NCBI GenBank assembly: GCA_910575005.1
Contig: CAJTCL010000002.1
Coordinates: 124,001-188,000, forward strand
Source of the DNA: Lachnospiraceae bacterium
Lineage (GTDB): Bacteria > Bacillota > Clostridia > Lachnospirales > Lachnospiraceae
Reading direction: 5' to 3'
DNA: 64,000 nt
Shown here: positions 1 through 9,166 of the stretch, one piece after another
Layout: every line of letters starts with the position of its first letter
How positions within the stretch are numbered: the first letter of the stretch is position 1
The notes under the pieces: model-generated
What the model was told of the DNA's origin: nothing
Database searches by the model: none
Seen by the model: only the letters and a program-made list of their open reading frames with translations
Position numbers and translations under genes: made by a program

Positions 1-2358
1 CGTGAGGAAGTAGCGCATATTATTAAGAAGTGTAATGATTTTGGCGCTGGTGGTGTGTCTGTAGCAATCGGAGAGTTGGCGCCGGGGCTGCGGGTACAGC
101 TTGACAAGGTACCTAAAAAGTATGCTGGACTGGATGGCACAGAGATTGCTATCTCTGAGTCACAGGAGCGTATGGCAGTGGTGATTGCTCCGCAGGATGT
201 GCAGCAATTCCTTGATTATGCGAAAGAAGAAAATCTGGAGGCTATTGAGGTAGCGGTGGTTACAGAGGAGCCAAGACTGGTATTGGAGTGGAGAGGAAAG
301 GAAATTGTCAATATTTCCAGGGCTTTTCTTGATACCAATGGCGCCCATCAGGAAACAAAGGTAGTAGTGGAATTGCCAGTGAAAGAAGAAAATTTCTTTG
401 AAAAGCTGGAGATTCCCAAGGTGGCAAAGGCTTTAGAGACAGGTGATGTCAAGGCCGCATGGCTGGCCACGCTTGCGGATTTGAATGTCTGCTCCCAGAA
501 AGGCTTGGTAGAAATGTTTGACGCTTCCATCGGAGCGGGCAGCGTCTTTATGCCCTATGGTGGAAAATATCAGTTGACAGAGACACAGAGTATGGTGGCA
601 AAGCTTCCAGTTGCTGAAGGAAAATGTGACGCGGTCACGATGATGGCATACGGTTTTGACCCCTATCTGTCTTCTTGGAGTCCTTATCATGGGGCAGTCT
701 ATGCGGTTCTGGAGTCTATGGCCAGGATTGTGGCTGCTGGTGGTGATTATAAGAAGATCCGCTTTACCTTCCAGGAATATTTCCGCAGGATGAGCGAGGA
801 GCCAAGCCGTTGGAGTCAGCCATTTGCGGCGCTGTTAGGTGCTTACCGCGCACAGGTTGCGTTTGGTCTGCCCTCCATTGGCGGTAAAGATTCCATGTCA
901 GGGACATTCAATGAGATTGATGTTCCGCCGACTCTGGTATCATTTGCAGTAGATGTTGCCAAAGAACAGGATATTATCACGCCAGAATTAAAACAGGCAG
1001 GCAATAAGCTGATGATCTTTAAGATTGCAAAGGATTCCTATGATCTTCCTATTTATGGACAGGTGATGAAATTATATGATGCCATTCATGAATTGATTCA
1101 GAAGAAGGCGATTGTCTCTGCATATGCCCTGGATGGAAAGGGAATTGCGGCAGCTGTCAGTAAAATGGCATTTGGCAATAAATTAGGTGTTGTCTTGGAG
1201 CGTGATGTCTGCAAAGATTGCCTGTTTGCTCCGCATTTTGGAAAACTGATTGCAGAGGTTCCTGAGAATCAAGTTTCCTTGGTGGAGAAGACTATTTCTG
1301 CGGCTATGGAAACATATATGAAGGATGCTGCCAATAACAGCGAATGTGGCGATCAGTCTTATTGCAGAGTGATTGGTGAGGTCAGCAAGGAACAGAAGTT
1401 TGTCTATGGAACAATGGAACTTTCTATTGAAGAGGCACTGAGGGCATGGACGGGAACTTTGGAAAAGGTATTCCCAACGATTGCCGCAGCGGGCAAAGAG
1501 GAAGTTTCCAGTGAATTATTCCAGGCAGAAAATGTATATCTGTGCAAACATAAAGTGGCAAAGCCAAAGGTATTTATTCCAGTATTTCCAGGAACAAACT
1601 GTGAATATGACAGTGCCAAAGCATTTGAGCGTGCTGGGGCAGAACCGATCGTGAAAGTATTTAAAAATCTCAGTGCAGAGGATATCAGGGATTCTGTTGA
1701 TGTGTTTGTCAAGGCTATTGATCAGTCTCAGATTATTATGTTCCCAGGCGGTTTTTCAGCGGGGGATGAGCCAGAGGGAAGTGCAAAATTCTTTGCCACT
1801 GCTTTCCGCAATCAGAAGATCGCAGAGGCGCTTAAACGCTTGTTGACACAGCGGGACGGTCTGATGCTGGGAATATGTAATGGTTTCCAGGCACTGATTA
1901 AATTGGGATTGGTGCCATATGGCGAGATTCGTCAGCAAAATACAGATTCACCGACCTTGACATACAATACAATTGGACGGCACATTTCTAAGATGGTATA
2001 TACAAAGGTTGTCACCAATAAATCTCCGTGGCTGGCACAGGCAGAATTAGGAATGACATATTGTAATCCTGCTTCTCATGGGGAGGGCCGTTTTGTGGCA
2101 CCAAAGGAGTGGTTAGAGAAACTTTTTGCCAATGGCCAGGTGGCAACACAATATGTCAATGAACAAGGACAGCCAACAATGGATGAGGAATGGAACATCA
2201 ATGGTTCTTATATGGCGATTGAGGGAATTACCAGTCCCGATGGCCGTGTGTTGGGCAAGATGGCACACTCAGAACGGCGTGGAGAAGGCGTCGCAGTCAA
2301 TATTTATGGTGAACAAGATATGAAGCTGTTTGAGAGCGGTGTAGCGTATTTTAAATAA
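1..2358 (+). CDS. purL: Phosphoribosylformylglycinamidine synthase, large single-chain type, 3' part
   Basis: This is the C-terminal 785 residues of a protein whose frame is open to the first base of the window, so the gene starts upstream; a GTG at 55 is internal, because the preceding 18 codons continue the conserved stretch ending DFGAGGVSVAIGELAPG. FGAM synthase converts FGAR, glutamine and ATP to FGAM in de novo purine synthesis. The first two thirds is the second AIRS-like ATP/substrate half. The last ~260 residues are a fused class I glutaminase: nucleophile Cys in LGICNGFQ (codon 1876-1878) and the His/Glu of SHGEGRF (codons 2077 and 2083). The fusion marks the large ~1250-residue form rather than the split PurL/PurQ/PurS form of Bacillus. 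Family assignment is very secure. Confidence 0.97.
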   Translation, partial: REEVAHIIKKCNDFGAGGVSVAIGELAPGLRVQLDKVPKKYAGLDGTEIAISESQERMAVVIAPQDVQQFLDYAKEENLEAIEVAVVTEEPRLVLEWRGKEIVNISRAFLDTNGAHQETKVVVELPVKEENFFEKLEIPKVAKALETGDVKAAWLATLADLNVCSQKGLVEMFDASIGAGSVFMPYGGKYQLTETQSMVAKLPVAEGKCDAVTMMAYGFDPYLSSWSPYHGAVYAVLESMARIVAAGGDYKKIRFTFQEYFRRMSEEPSRWSQPFAALLGAYRAQVAFGLPSIGGKDSMSGTFNEIDVPPTLVSFAVDVAKEQDIITPELKQAGNKLMIFKIAKDSYDLPIYGQVMKLYDAIHELIQKKAIVSAYALDGKGIAAAVSKMAFGNKLGVVLERDVCKDCLFAPHFGKLIAEVPENQVSLVEKTISAAMETYMKDAANNSECGDQSYCRVIGEVSKEQKFVYGTMELSIEEALRAWTGTLEKVFPTIAAAGKEEVSSELFQAENVYLCKHKVAKPKVFIPVFPGTNCEYDSAKAFERAGAEPIVKVFKNLSAEDIRDSVDVFVKAIDQSQIIMFPGGFSAGDEPEGSAKFFATAFRNQKIAEALKRLLTQRDGLMLGICNGFQALIKLGLVPYGEIRQQNTDSPTLTYNTIGRHISKMVYTKVVTNKSPWLAQAELGMTYCNPASHGEGRFVAPKEWLEKLFANGQVATQYVNEQGQPTMDEEWNINGSYMAIEGITSPDGRVLGKMAHSERRGEGVAVNIYGEQDMKLFESGVAYFK

Positions 2359-2386
2359 TAGTAATTTGTTTTTTGGAGGCATGCAT

Positions 2387-5125
2387 ATGGGAAAGAAAAT
2401 ATTAGCGATGCTCTTAGCGGGTTTGATGGTCTTAGAGACTGGCACCATGCAGGTGGCAGCAACAGAGAATCAGACGGTCTTTGAGCACAGCAGTACAGGG
2501 GAGGGGGTATATGAGGAGCGTTTAGAGCCTCAAAGAACAGAGGGGAATGCAAGTGAGGAGAGTTTAGAGCCCAGGGAAGCAGGGGAGAATGAAAATGAGG
2601 AGGTTTTAGAGCCTCAAAGAACAGAGGGGAATGCAAGTGAGGAGAGTTTAGAACCCAGGGAAGCAGAGGGGAATGAAAATGAGGAGGGTTTAGAAGCTCA
2701 GGGAGCAGGGGAAGAAGAGATCCAGACAGCAGAACTGATAGACCAGGCGGCGGTGTCGCCTGGGGAGGGTCTGGAAAGCCAGATAAAGCCTGGGAAAGTG
2801 TGGAAGAAGCTTGATTGTGATTATCATAGATTTGGTAATCAGGAGGAAGAGAGTTTACGTTACAAATCATATGATGTCTATGTTGTGGATGTAGAACAAA
2901 AGCAAAAAATATCATTTTCCGCCAAGTTTACATTTGATAGGGGGGCATTTGGTCAGAAAGAAACGACAGTGGAGGCTGCTATTTACCGGTTGCAACATAC
3001 AAAAAATAAGTATACAGGTGATGAAAAATATAAAGTCGAAAAAAAGGTATGGAAATCTCAAGTGCGGGTGGGAAAAGAGGAAGTTCTTTTGGAGGAGGAG
3101 ATTACCTTACCAAAAGGCTATTATGGGATTGTGATTGAGAATATGAAGAACGAAACCTATCTAAAATATAGCTTTGAGACAGCAGAGTTATCACTTGGAA
3201 AAACCCAGGTACATATCGGAGATTTCTGGGATAAAGATGATTTTGGTGGTTCTCGCTACTATGATTATTTTATTGGAGATAAGGTGGAACCAATACTTTA
3301 TGACAAAACCTTTGATGCGTATGTCGTGAAGTTTTCGCGCGAGAAAAAAATATCCTTGTCACTGAATTTTGCCTTAACTAAGCTGCCCTCCCGTTTAAAA
3401 AATGCAACGATAAATGTAGCGGTCTATCAATTGTATGAAGATGAGGATGACGGGGAAGATGAGGGCTACTATTATCGTGTTGAGAAAAAATTATGGGAAA
3501 AGCGAATAGAGGTTCCGAAAGAAGGGGGAAATTTAGAAGAAGAAATTACTTTGCTTAAGGGCTGTTATGGAATTGTGATTGAGAATTTACAAGGAGGTGC
3601 GTTTGTAAGTTATAATTTTAGTACCAAAGATATTAGTATTTATGCAAAGCAGATTTCAATTCCGAAAGAGTTGTTTTTGGAATATGGCGAAAAGAAGGTG
3701 ATTCCGGTTACAAATATTAAGCCAGAGGGAACAGTAAAAGGAATCAACTGGTCTTCCTCCAATAAGAAAGTTGCCACTGTGGACAGTGCAGGGAAAGTGA
3801 CAGCAAAATGGGGAGGAACTTGTAAGATTACTGCTACACTTGTGAATGGCAAAAAGTATAGTTGTAAGGTGTATGTAGAAGATCTTACCTTATCCAAAAT
3901 AGAGCTGCGTATTGCCAAGGGAGAAAAATATACTCTGCAAGCACTCTATGCCTATCATCCAGTTACATGGAAGAGTAAGAATCCTAAGATTGCAAAGGTT
4001 GACAAGAACGGAACAGTGACAGGTAAGAAAAAGGGTACAACCAATATATGGGCTTATATGGGGAAGCAAAAGGTGAAGTGTAAAGTGATTGTGGAAGAAC
4101 CAAAGCTCAGCAAGAAAACGTTAAAGATTGGCACGGGCGGAAGCACAGAGCTGTCTCTCAAGGGAACCAAACGCAAAACCAAATGGTCTACCAGCAGCAA
4201 AAGAATTGTCACTGTAAAAAATGGCAAAATAACCGCAAAGAAGAAAGGCAAAGCAAAAATAACCGCAAGTATTGGTAATATAAAATATACTTGCCGAATT
4301 ACCGTAGGGGACTGTCCATTGAAGAGCACTTCTCTGAAGGTGGCAGTAAAAGGGAGAAGAAATATTGAGACTAGAAAAAAGGAGAAGAAGATAAAATGGT
4401 CCAGCAGCGCACCGAAAATTGCTTCAGTAAAGAATGGCGTGGTGGTTGGAAAGAAGAAGGGCCAGGCAGTGGTTAAGGTAAAGATAGGTGATGTGACCTA
4501 TAACTGCAAGGTGAAAGTGGAGAATCCTAAGATAAATCAAAGATCTATTATGCTAGAACACAATGGAAGTTATACATTGAAGTTTAGCGGTACTACTATG
4601 AAAGCAAAATGGAGCTCTTCCAACAGCAGTATTGCCACTGTAAACGCGGCCGGAAAAGTATCTGGAGTGAACAGAGGAAACACTGTGATTACCGCCGATA
4701 TTGGAGGCAAGAAAATTACCTGCAAGGTTCAAGTGCGGGGGGAACAGCCGAATTTTTCTGTCAGTTTAATAGACGAAGTTAAGTATTATTATATTGCAGG
4801 TATGATTAAAGTCAATAATAATGGTTCACAACCAATGCGGATTTGCAAAGAGAATTTTGTCCTTAATAATGGCAGTTATTCTTTTTTTAATCGTAATCTT
4901 ACATTGGTCAGCTTGTCAGATGTCTTAGCGGAAGAGTCTAAGATTACGCCAATCCCGTATGTAGATATTGCACCAGGGCAGAGTGAATGGATTGCTTTTA
5001 TTGTGGAAGGCCCATCTTCCTATTATGTATCTTCTTCCATATTTCAGTTTGAAATAATTTATGATGGTGAGAGGTATCGTGTCTCTGTTGGTTGGCAGCA
5101 TGGTTTGACTTTTTATCGGTATTAG
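2387..5125 (+). CDS. Secreted surface protein with N-terminal acidic repeats and bacterial Ig-like (BIG_2) domains
   Basis: The start is ATG 2387, seven bases after GGAGG; an upstream ATG at 2381 is too close to that site. The product is 912 residues with a signal peptide ending near VAATE. Residues ~45-115 are acidic 14-residue repeats (LEPQRTEGNASEES alternating with LEPREAGENENEEV). Two related beta-rich modules follow, each closing with a YGIVIEN motif, possibly PPC/jelly-roll-like. Residues ~430-785 hold five BIG_2-type repeats (KWSSSNKKVATV, KKKGKAKITA, YxCKVxV). The last ~120 residues are an unassigned beta-rich domain. No LPXTG sorting signal is seen, so anchoring is unknown. The role is probably adhesive or structural, which is inference. 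It converges with the next gene on a shared terminator. Confidence 0.85.
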   Translation: MGKKILAMLLAGLMVLETGTMQVAATENQTVFEHSSTGEGVYEERLEPQRTEGNASEESLEPREAGENENEEVLEPQRTEGNASEESLEPREAEGNENEEGLEAQGAGEEEIQTAELIDQAAVSPGEGLESQIKPGKVWKKLDCDYHRFGNQEEESLRYKSYDVYVVDVEQKQKISFSAKFTFDRGAFGQKETTVEAAIYRLQHTKNKYTGDEKYKVEKKVWKSQVRVGKEEVLLEEEITLPKGYYGIVIENMKNETYLKYSFETAELSLGKTQVHIGDFWDKDDFGGSRYYDYFIGDKVEPILYDKTFDAYVVKFSREKKISLSLNFALTKLPSRLKNATINVAVYQLYEDEDDGEDEGYYYRVEKKLWEKRIEVPKEGGNLEEEITLLKGCYGIVIENLQGGAFVSYNFSTKDISIYAKQISIPKELFLEYGEKKVIPVTNIKPEGTVKGINWSSSNKKVATVDSAGKVTAKWGGTCKITATLVNGKKYSCKVYVEDLTLSKIELRIAKGEKYTLQALYAYHPVTWKSKNPKIAKVDKNGTVTGKKKGTTNIWAYMGKQKVKCKVIVEEPKLSKKTLKIGTGGSTELSLKGTKRKTKWSTSSKRIVTVKNGKITAKKKGKAKITASIGNIKYTCRITVGDCPLKSTSLKVAVKGRRNIETRKKEKKIKWSSSAPKIASVKNGVVVGKKKGQAVVKVKIGDVTYNCKVKVENPKINQRSIMLEHNGSYTLKFSGTTMKAKWSSSNSSIATVNAAGKVSGVNRGNTVITADIGGKKITCKVQVRGEQPNFSVSLIDEVKYYYIAGMIKVNNNGSQPMRICKENFVLNNGSYSFFNRNLTLVSLSDVLAEESKITPIPYVDIAPGQSEWIAFIVEGPSSYYVSSSIFQFEIIYDGERYRVSVGWQHGLTFYRY
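2521..2700 (+). repeat. In-frame 42-bp/84-bp tandem repeat in the surface protein gene
   Basis: The coding sequence repeats with a period of 84 bp (TTTAGAGCCT recurs at 2521 and 2605), each made of two 42-bp half units that encode 14 residues starting with LEP. About four and a half half units are visible and the last is diverged. The copies are close at the DNA level, so the array can expand or contract. Confidence 0.85.
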
Positions 5126-5220
5126 AATTTAAGAAGTGATCAGTGAATACACAAAATGTATCATGATAGATACATTGCAAGTCCGTCTCAGCGACTATTT
5201 TATTTCCGCCGCAGTGCGAT

Positions 5221-5266
5221 AAAAAATATCGACCATACAATATAGATTGTATGGTCGATATTTTTT
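5221..5266. terminator. Bidirectional rho-independent terminator
   Basis: A perfect 21-bp inverted repeat (5221-5241 with 5246-5266) has a 4-base loop. It starts with A6 and ends with T6, so it works in both directions. It lies between the convergent surface protein gene and the PPC-domain gene. Confidence 0.93.
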
Positions 5267-5276
5267 AGTTTATGTT

Positions 5277-6140
5277 TTACTTCCACTTCAAAGTATAAGA
5301 ACCAGAGGAAGTAGGATTGAGGCGTTCAACTTTGACATAATAAGTTCCAGGATTCAGCCCAGATTTCTGATGTGATAATCTGTTTTCTACATAATAAGTT
5401 ACAGTATCCTTTGGAGCCATCAGATTACCCAAAGCATAATCATTGACAAACTTTTTCCCACTAGCTTCATATAATGTAAATTTAATACCATTGTAGTAGT
5501 ATATACTGTTGCCAGATTCTACAGCTCCATTCGTATTTACTGTGTAGCTCAGTCTTAACATTTGTTTCTTAGTTAATTTAATTTTATACCAATCAGCAGT
5601 TTTGTTTCCAGCAATGATTACACCCTTTATGGTTTTGTTTTTCCCAAGACTTTTCGCATTGGAGATTTTAGTTCCAGCACTTTTCTTTATAGATTTAACG
5701 GATGCAGAAACCTTAACACCGCCAACACTTTCTATTTTAATATAGTAAGTTGTACCCTTTTTTACACCATAAGTTCTGGTTTTTAAACGTGCTCTCGAAT
5801 CAGATGTATCAAAAATTTCTCTGCTTTTACCTAATGCTTTTTTCTTATTGTTGCAGAAGGTCATATAGCCATAGGCCTTACCAACATTGGAGGCATTGGT
5901 TAATTTTAGGGTAATAGAACCAGTAACATTAGATTTGAATTTAATGTAGTTTGGCTTTTGTGTTACAGCCCAACAATTTTGATCTGTGATCTTTACATTG
6001 GAGCTGCCAGAACCTTTGAGAGTAAGACCAGCGGCTTCTGCCTTCTGCGGTACTGCTACAGAGAACACGGAAACCATCATGATTACTGCAAGCATTAAGC
6101 TTACAATTTTGTGAAATTGCTTTTTGTTTTCTGTTTTCAT
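5277..6140 (-). CDS. Secreted protein with C-terminal PPC-like domain
   Basis: The start is ATG at 6140 on the minus strand, eight bases after AAAGGA; a longer frame to 6167 lacks a ribosome site. The 287-residue product has a clear signal peptide (basic N-terminus, then a hydrophobic stretch ending QKAEA before AGLTLKG). The mature part is basic and beta-rich. Two modules of about 110 residues are visible, and the second has the pattern of bacterial pre-peptidase C-terminal domains (ADWYKIKLTKKQMLRLSY, then GTYYVKVER and a terminal SGSYTLKWK). No catalytic domain is present, so it is likely a stand-alone carbohydrate- or protein-binding secreted protein; its function is unknown. Confidence 0.8.
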   Translation of the reverse strand: MKTENKKQFHKIVSLMLAVIMMVSVFSVAVPQKAEAAGLTLKGSGSSNVKITDQNCWAVTQKPNYIKFKSNVTGSITLKLTNASNVGKAYGYMTFCNNKKKALGKSREIFDTSDSRARLKTRTYGVKKGTTYYIKIESVGGVKVSASVKSIKKSAGTKISNAKSLGKNKTIKGVIIAGNKTADWYKIKLTKKQMLRLSYTVNTNGAVESGNSIYYYNGIKFTLYEASGKKFVNDYALGNLMAPKDTVTYYVENRLSHQKSGLNPGTYYVKVERLNPTSSGSYTLKWK

Positions 6141-6189
6141 AACACATGTCCTTTCTTTATAATACAATGTCGAAAATATTTACTCTATT

Positions 6190-6218
6190 AATGTAACACT
6201 AGGGCATGGTTATGTCAA
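6190..6218 (-). promoter_or_regulatory. Sigma-A-type promoter of the secreted PPC protein gene
   Basis: Read on the minus strand, TTGACA (6218-6213) is followed by a 17-base spacer and TACATT (6195-6190), about 50 bases before the chosen start. This is near consensus. Confidence 0.65.
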
Positions 6219-6270
6219 TGTCGATTTTATTTTTTGTGAAATTTTTGTGAAATTCACAGAAGCCTAAATC

Positions 6271-7137
6271 TCACACAGAAAATATACCTGGCAGCCATTT
6301 TTGAAGCATTGCGGCAACACCGTGTTCATCATTACTCTTGGTGACATCATCGGCTTTTTGGCGGATGTCTTCTGGAGCATTTGCCATCGCCACACCCAGA
6401 CCGGCAGCTTTGAGGATATCCAGATCATTTTCACTGTCGCCGCAGGCAATGGTCTGATCTATGGGAATATCTAAATGTTTGCATAGAAATGACAATCCTT
6501 TTGCCTTTGAAACGCCGGCTTTGGTAAATTCCAAATTTCCATATCCTCCAGAGAGGTAGGAAATCTGGGGATAGTGATCTAATATAGCGATCGTTTTTAC
6601 ACGTTCTGGGAATGTGCCATCTTCTGCCTGTGGGAAATTCAAAGTTAGTTTTTGAACATCTGATTGTTGTTCACGCAGGAACGCAGGCAGATCTGGCACC
6701 GAAGTGCGAGTGGAGATCATATATTCCCTTAAAGCTGCTGGCAGAGAATCAATGTTTTTTATGATTTCCAAGCATTGAGACGGCATGTAGGCGTTTCCGT
6801 GGATAAAAAGATTGATATGGATATTAAGGTTTAAAAGTTCCTCAACAATATCGGCAGCCAGGGAAGCTGGCATTCCAGTTTCCAACAGGCATTCTCGCTC
6901 GGGTATTTTATATACAGCAGCACCATTTGTCGTGATAGCGTAACAAATGCCGAGCTCTTCCATAAGTTCTAATGGCAGTCCTGTGTATGGTCTTCCTGTG
7001 GAAATTACAAAACCAATGCCATGTGCAGCAGCTTGGCGAATGGCAGATTTGTTTTCAGTAGAAACCTGACTTTGGGAATTGAAAAGTGTACCATCTAGGT
7101 CAAGTGCTACAAGTTGATAGTTTGTTTTGGTATGCAT
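6271..7137 (-). CDS. Cof-type HAD-superfamily phosphatase
   Basis: The start is ATG 7137, seven bases after GGAGGA; an in-frame ATG at 7152 overlaps that site. The 288-residue product has all HAD motifs: DLDGTLFN (nucleophile Asp and acid/base Asp), STGRP (motif II), the Lys of VSKAKGL (motif III) and GDSENDLDIL (motif IV). The large cap between motifs II and III makes it the C2B/Cof type, like YidA and YwpJ, which hydrolyse sugar phosphates, FMN or pyridoxal phosphate. The actual substrate cannot be read from the sequence. It is transcribed alone and diverges from the hemerythrin gene. Confidence 0.9.
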   Translation of the reverse strand: MHTKTNYQLVALDLDGTLFNSQSQVSTENKSAIRQAAAHGIGFVISTGRPYTGLPLELMEELGICYAITTNGAAVYKIPERECLLETGMPASLAADIVEELLNLNIHINLFIHGNAYMPSQCLEIIKNIDSLPAALREYMISTRTSVPDLPAFLREQQSDVQKLTLNFPQAEDGTFPERVKTIAILDHYPQISYLSGGYGNLEFTKAGVSKAKGLSFLCKHLDIPIDQTIACGDSENDLDILKAAGLGVAMANAPEDIRQKADDVTKSNDEHGVAAMLQKWLPGIFSV

Positions 7138-7351
7138 GATAAAGTCCTCCATGAATATAGTTTGTCCCAGAATTTATAGGAAAATTCTATTCACAATTGT
7201 AGAGGTAAAGTCTTGTAAATTCAAGTTTTTTCCAGTAGAATAAGAAAATAGAACATCGCATAAAGAGCGAAATTTTTCTTGTTTCAAATTTTTAGTATGC
7301 ACAACAACTTGGTTTACTAAATTTTATTGCAGCTAAGGAGGATTAAATGAA

Positions 7352-8698
7352 ATGAATAGCAATCAATTTATGTGGCAGGAGAGGTTTAATATTGGTGTAG
7401 AAGTGATTGACAAGGAGCATAAAAAATTATTTAGCATTCTTAGGAAATTGCTTGCTTTCAGTAAAGATGCCGAAAAAAAACAGTGGGTATGTCAGGAGGG
7501 GATTAAATATTTTCAAGAACATGCCATGAAGCATTTTGCAGAAGAAGAAGTTTATATGGCCTCAATTGGTTATCATGGATATGATATGCACAGACGGCTT
7601 CACGATACTTTTCGCAAAAAAACGCTTCCAGAAATTCAAAAGGAATTGGAGCAGACAAATTATTCTGATGATGCAGTGGAGCATTTTCTGGGGGTATGTG
7701 CAGGCTGGCTGATCGGACATACCCTGACTGAAGACCGTGCAATTACTGGCAAAGCTTTGAGCAAATGGGTGGGGCTGTTGCCAGAAGAAGAGCAGTCAGC
7801 GATGAAAAAGGTTATCATTGAACTGTTGTATGAGCTGTTTCGTTTAAATGCACGATTGATCAGTGAGAGTTATGGTGGGGAGAAATTTGGAAAAGGAATC
7901 TATTATCGTTTAGTTTATGGTTCCAAAGAGGGGGAGACCTGGGAGATTTTTCTAGTTTTTGAGGAGAGGCTGCTGATTAGTACCCTTGATGGAATTTTGG
8001 GGTCTGATGCAGATAAATTGGATGTTATGATGATGAATATGACTAGATATACTGCGCAGCAGTTTATGGAGCGTATCAAGGCGCATATTCCATCGGCAGA
8101 ATTACTTGAGGTGAAGGAGGAAAATCTGCTTACATATGAACAATTCCAAAAAGCATTTGGAAGATATACCCCACAGATAAGTTTACTGTTTGACACAGGA
8201 GAAGGATATTTTGCCTATTGTGTGATGGCGCCACATTTACTTAAGGAGATGAAGGGTACTTCCATTAAAGCAGATAATGCAGTAGATCAGATTAAAAAAT
8301 ATCTTAAAAATAATGATACAATCAAAAAGAAGAAAGTGCTTGTGGTGGATGATTCCATTGTTGTACGTCAGGCGATGAAGGAACTGTTGTCGAAAGATTA
8401 TGAGGTTGTGCTGGCAGAATCTGGCTTATCTGCAATTCGATGTATGATTTTAGATAAACCGGATTTGGTTTTGTTGGATTATGAGATGCCGGTCTGCAAT
8501 GGCAGACAGGTATTGGAGATGATTCGCGCAGAGAAAGAGCTTGCAGATATTTCAGTGATTTTTTTAACTAATACCGTGGATAAAGAGAGTGTCTCTAAGG
8601 TAGTATCTTTAAAACCGACCGACTATCTGTTAAAAACGTTAAAGCCTGAAGATATTAAGAAGAATATTGATAAATTTTTTCAAAAGCAGATAAAATAA
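7352..8698 (+). CDS. Bacteriohemerythrin - CheX-like - response regulator fusion
   Basis: This 448-residue protein follows a strong AAGGAGG site. Residues 1-135 form a bacteriohemerythrin with a full set of candidate di-iron ligands: H23, H61 and E65 (HxxxE), H80 and H84 (HxxxH), and HTLTED (HxxxxD). Residues ~150-310 resemble CheX/CheC-type phosphatase folds, an assignment made by pattern only. Residues ~330-448 are a receiver with D333/D334, phosphoacceptor D376 in LLDYEMP, the FLTNT threonine and the DYLLK lysine. It therefore couples an oxygen- or iron-binding sensor to a phosphorylatable switch in one cytosolic polypeptide, with no DNA-binding output. No kinase or chemotaxis gene adjoins it. 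A role in oxygen-dependent signalling is inference. Confidence 0.85.
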   Translation: MNSNQFMWQERFNIGVEVIDKEHKKLFSILRKLLAFSKDAEKKQWVCQEGIKYFQEHAMKHFAEEEVYMASIGYHGYDMHRRLHDTFRKKTLPEIQKELEQTNYSDDAVEHFLGVCAGWLIGHTLTEDRAITGKALSKWVGLLPEEEQSAMKKVIIELLYELFRLNARLISESYGGEKFGKGIYYRLVYGSKEGETWEIFLVFEERLLISTLDGILGSDADKLDVMMMNMTRYTAQQFMERIKAHIPSAELLEVKEENLLTYEQFQKAFGRYTPQISLLFDTGEGYFAYCVMAPHLLKEMKGTSIKADNAVDQIKKYLKNNDTIKKKKVLVVDDSIVVRQAMKELLSKDYEVVLAESGLSAIRCMILDKPDLVLLDYEMPVCNGRQVLEMIRAEKELADISVIFLTNTVDKESVSKVVSLKPTDYLLKTLKPEDIKKNIDKFFQKQIK

Positions 8699-8745
8699 TG
8701 GATATATCAGTTTGCACAGGCCAGAATGATGGCTGAAAAGAAAAA

Positions 8746-8819
8746 CAGCCCGCGCCCATCGCCAAAATGATACCCTCATCCATGCAAGCATGACTCGTCT
8801 ATCATATTGGCGATGGCTG
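8746..8819. other. Unexplained stem-loop downstream of the hemerythrin gene
   Basis: Arms 8757-8772 and 8800-8815 pair over 16 positions with one mismatch. The loop holds a smaller CATG...CATG hairpin, and CAGC/GCTG flanks extend the stem past a left-side bulge. There is no T-tract, so a simple rho-independent terminator is unlikely. It could be a processed RNA, an mRNA 3' structure or a repeat. Confidence 0.5.
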
Positions 8820-8856
8820 AACTGTTATAAAACATAAAAAAAATTAAAAAAAGGTA

Positions 8857-8886
8857 TTGACATTTTCTATAAAATGGTAGTATAAT
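8857..8886 (+). promoter_or_regulatory. Promoter of the tRNA-Val/tRNA-Met operon
   Basis: TTGACA at 8857 and TATAAT at 8881 are both perfect consensus, separated by 18 bases, about 55 bases before the first tRNA. Confidence 0.85.
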
Positions 8887-8942
8887 GGTCAAGCAGTCAA
8901 GGAAAATACAAATGAGAATAGTGATTGCGAAACGTAAAGAAT

Positions 8943-9015
8943 GGGATCTTAGCTCAGCTGGGAGAGCATCTGCCTTACAAGCAGAGGGTCACAGGTTCGA
9001 GCCCTGTAGGTCCCA
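8943..9015 (+). tRNA. tRNA-Val (anticodon TAC)
   Basis: A complete cloverleaf is visible. The acceptor stem GGGATCT pairs with AGGTCCC, the D-arm carries AGCTCAGCTGGGAGAGC, the anticodon loop is CTTACAA (TAC) and the T-arm contains GGTTCGAGCC. The 3' CCA is not encoded. Confidence 0.96.
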
Positions 9016-9085
9016 TTGATATGAGAAGTTTTTATAGAGTTTCTTATATCATTTGGTTATCATACAGATGACTTTACGTTTTTAT

Positions 9086-9159
9086 GGCGGAATAGCTCAG
9101 TTGGCGAGAGCACACGGTTCATACCCGTGGTGTCGTGGGTTCGACTCCCTCTTCCGCTA
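9086..9159 (+). tRNA. tRNA-Met (anticodon CAT), elongator type
   Basis: The acceptor GGCGGAA pairs with TTCCGCT, the anticodon loop is TTCATAC (CAT) and the T-arm has GGTTCGACTCC. The anticodon stem lacks the three G-C pairs of initiator tRNA, so it is the elongator, or less likely a lysidine-modified Ile species. CCA is not encoded. Confidence 0.93.
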
Positions 9160-9166
9160 TGATGCG

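Noticed and set aside
2304-2915. 203-codon reverse frame, Pro/Ser/Leu-rich
   Set aside because: It is the antisense of the acidic repeats of the surface protein; its repeats mirror the sense repeats and no ribosome site is present.
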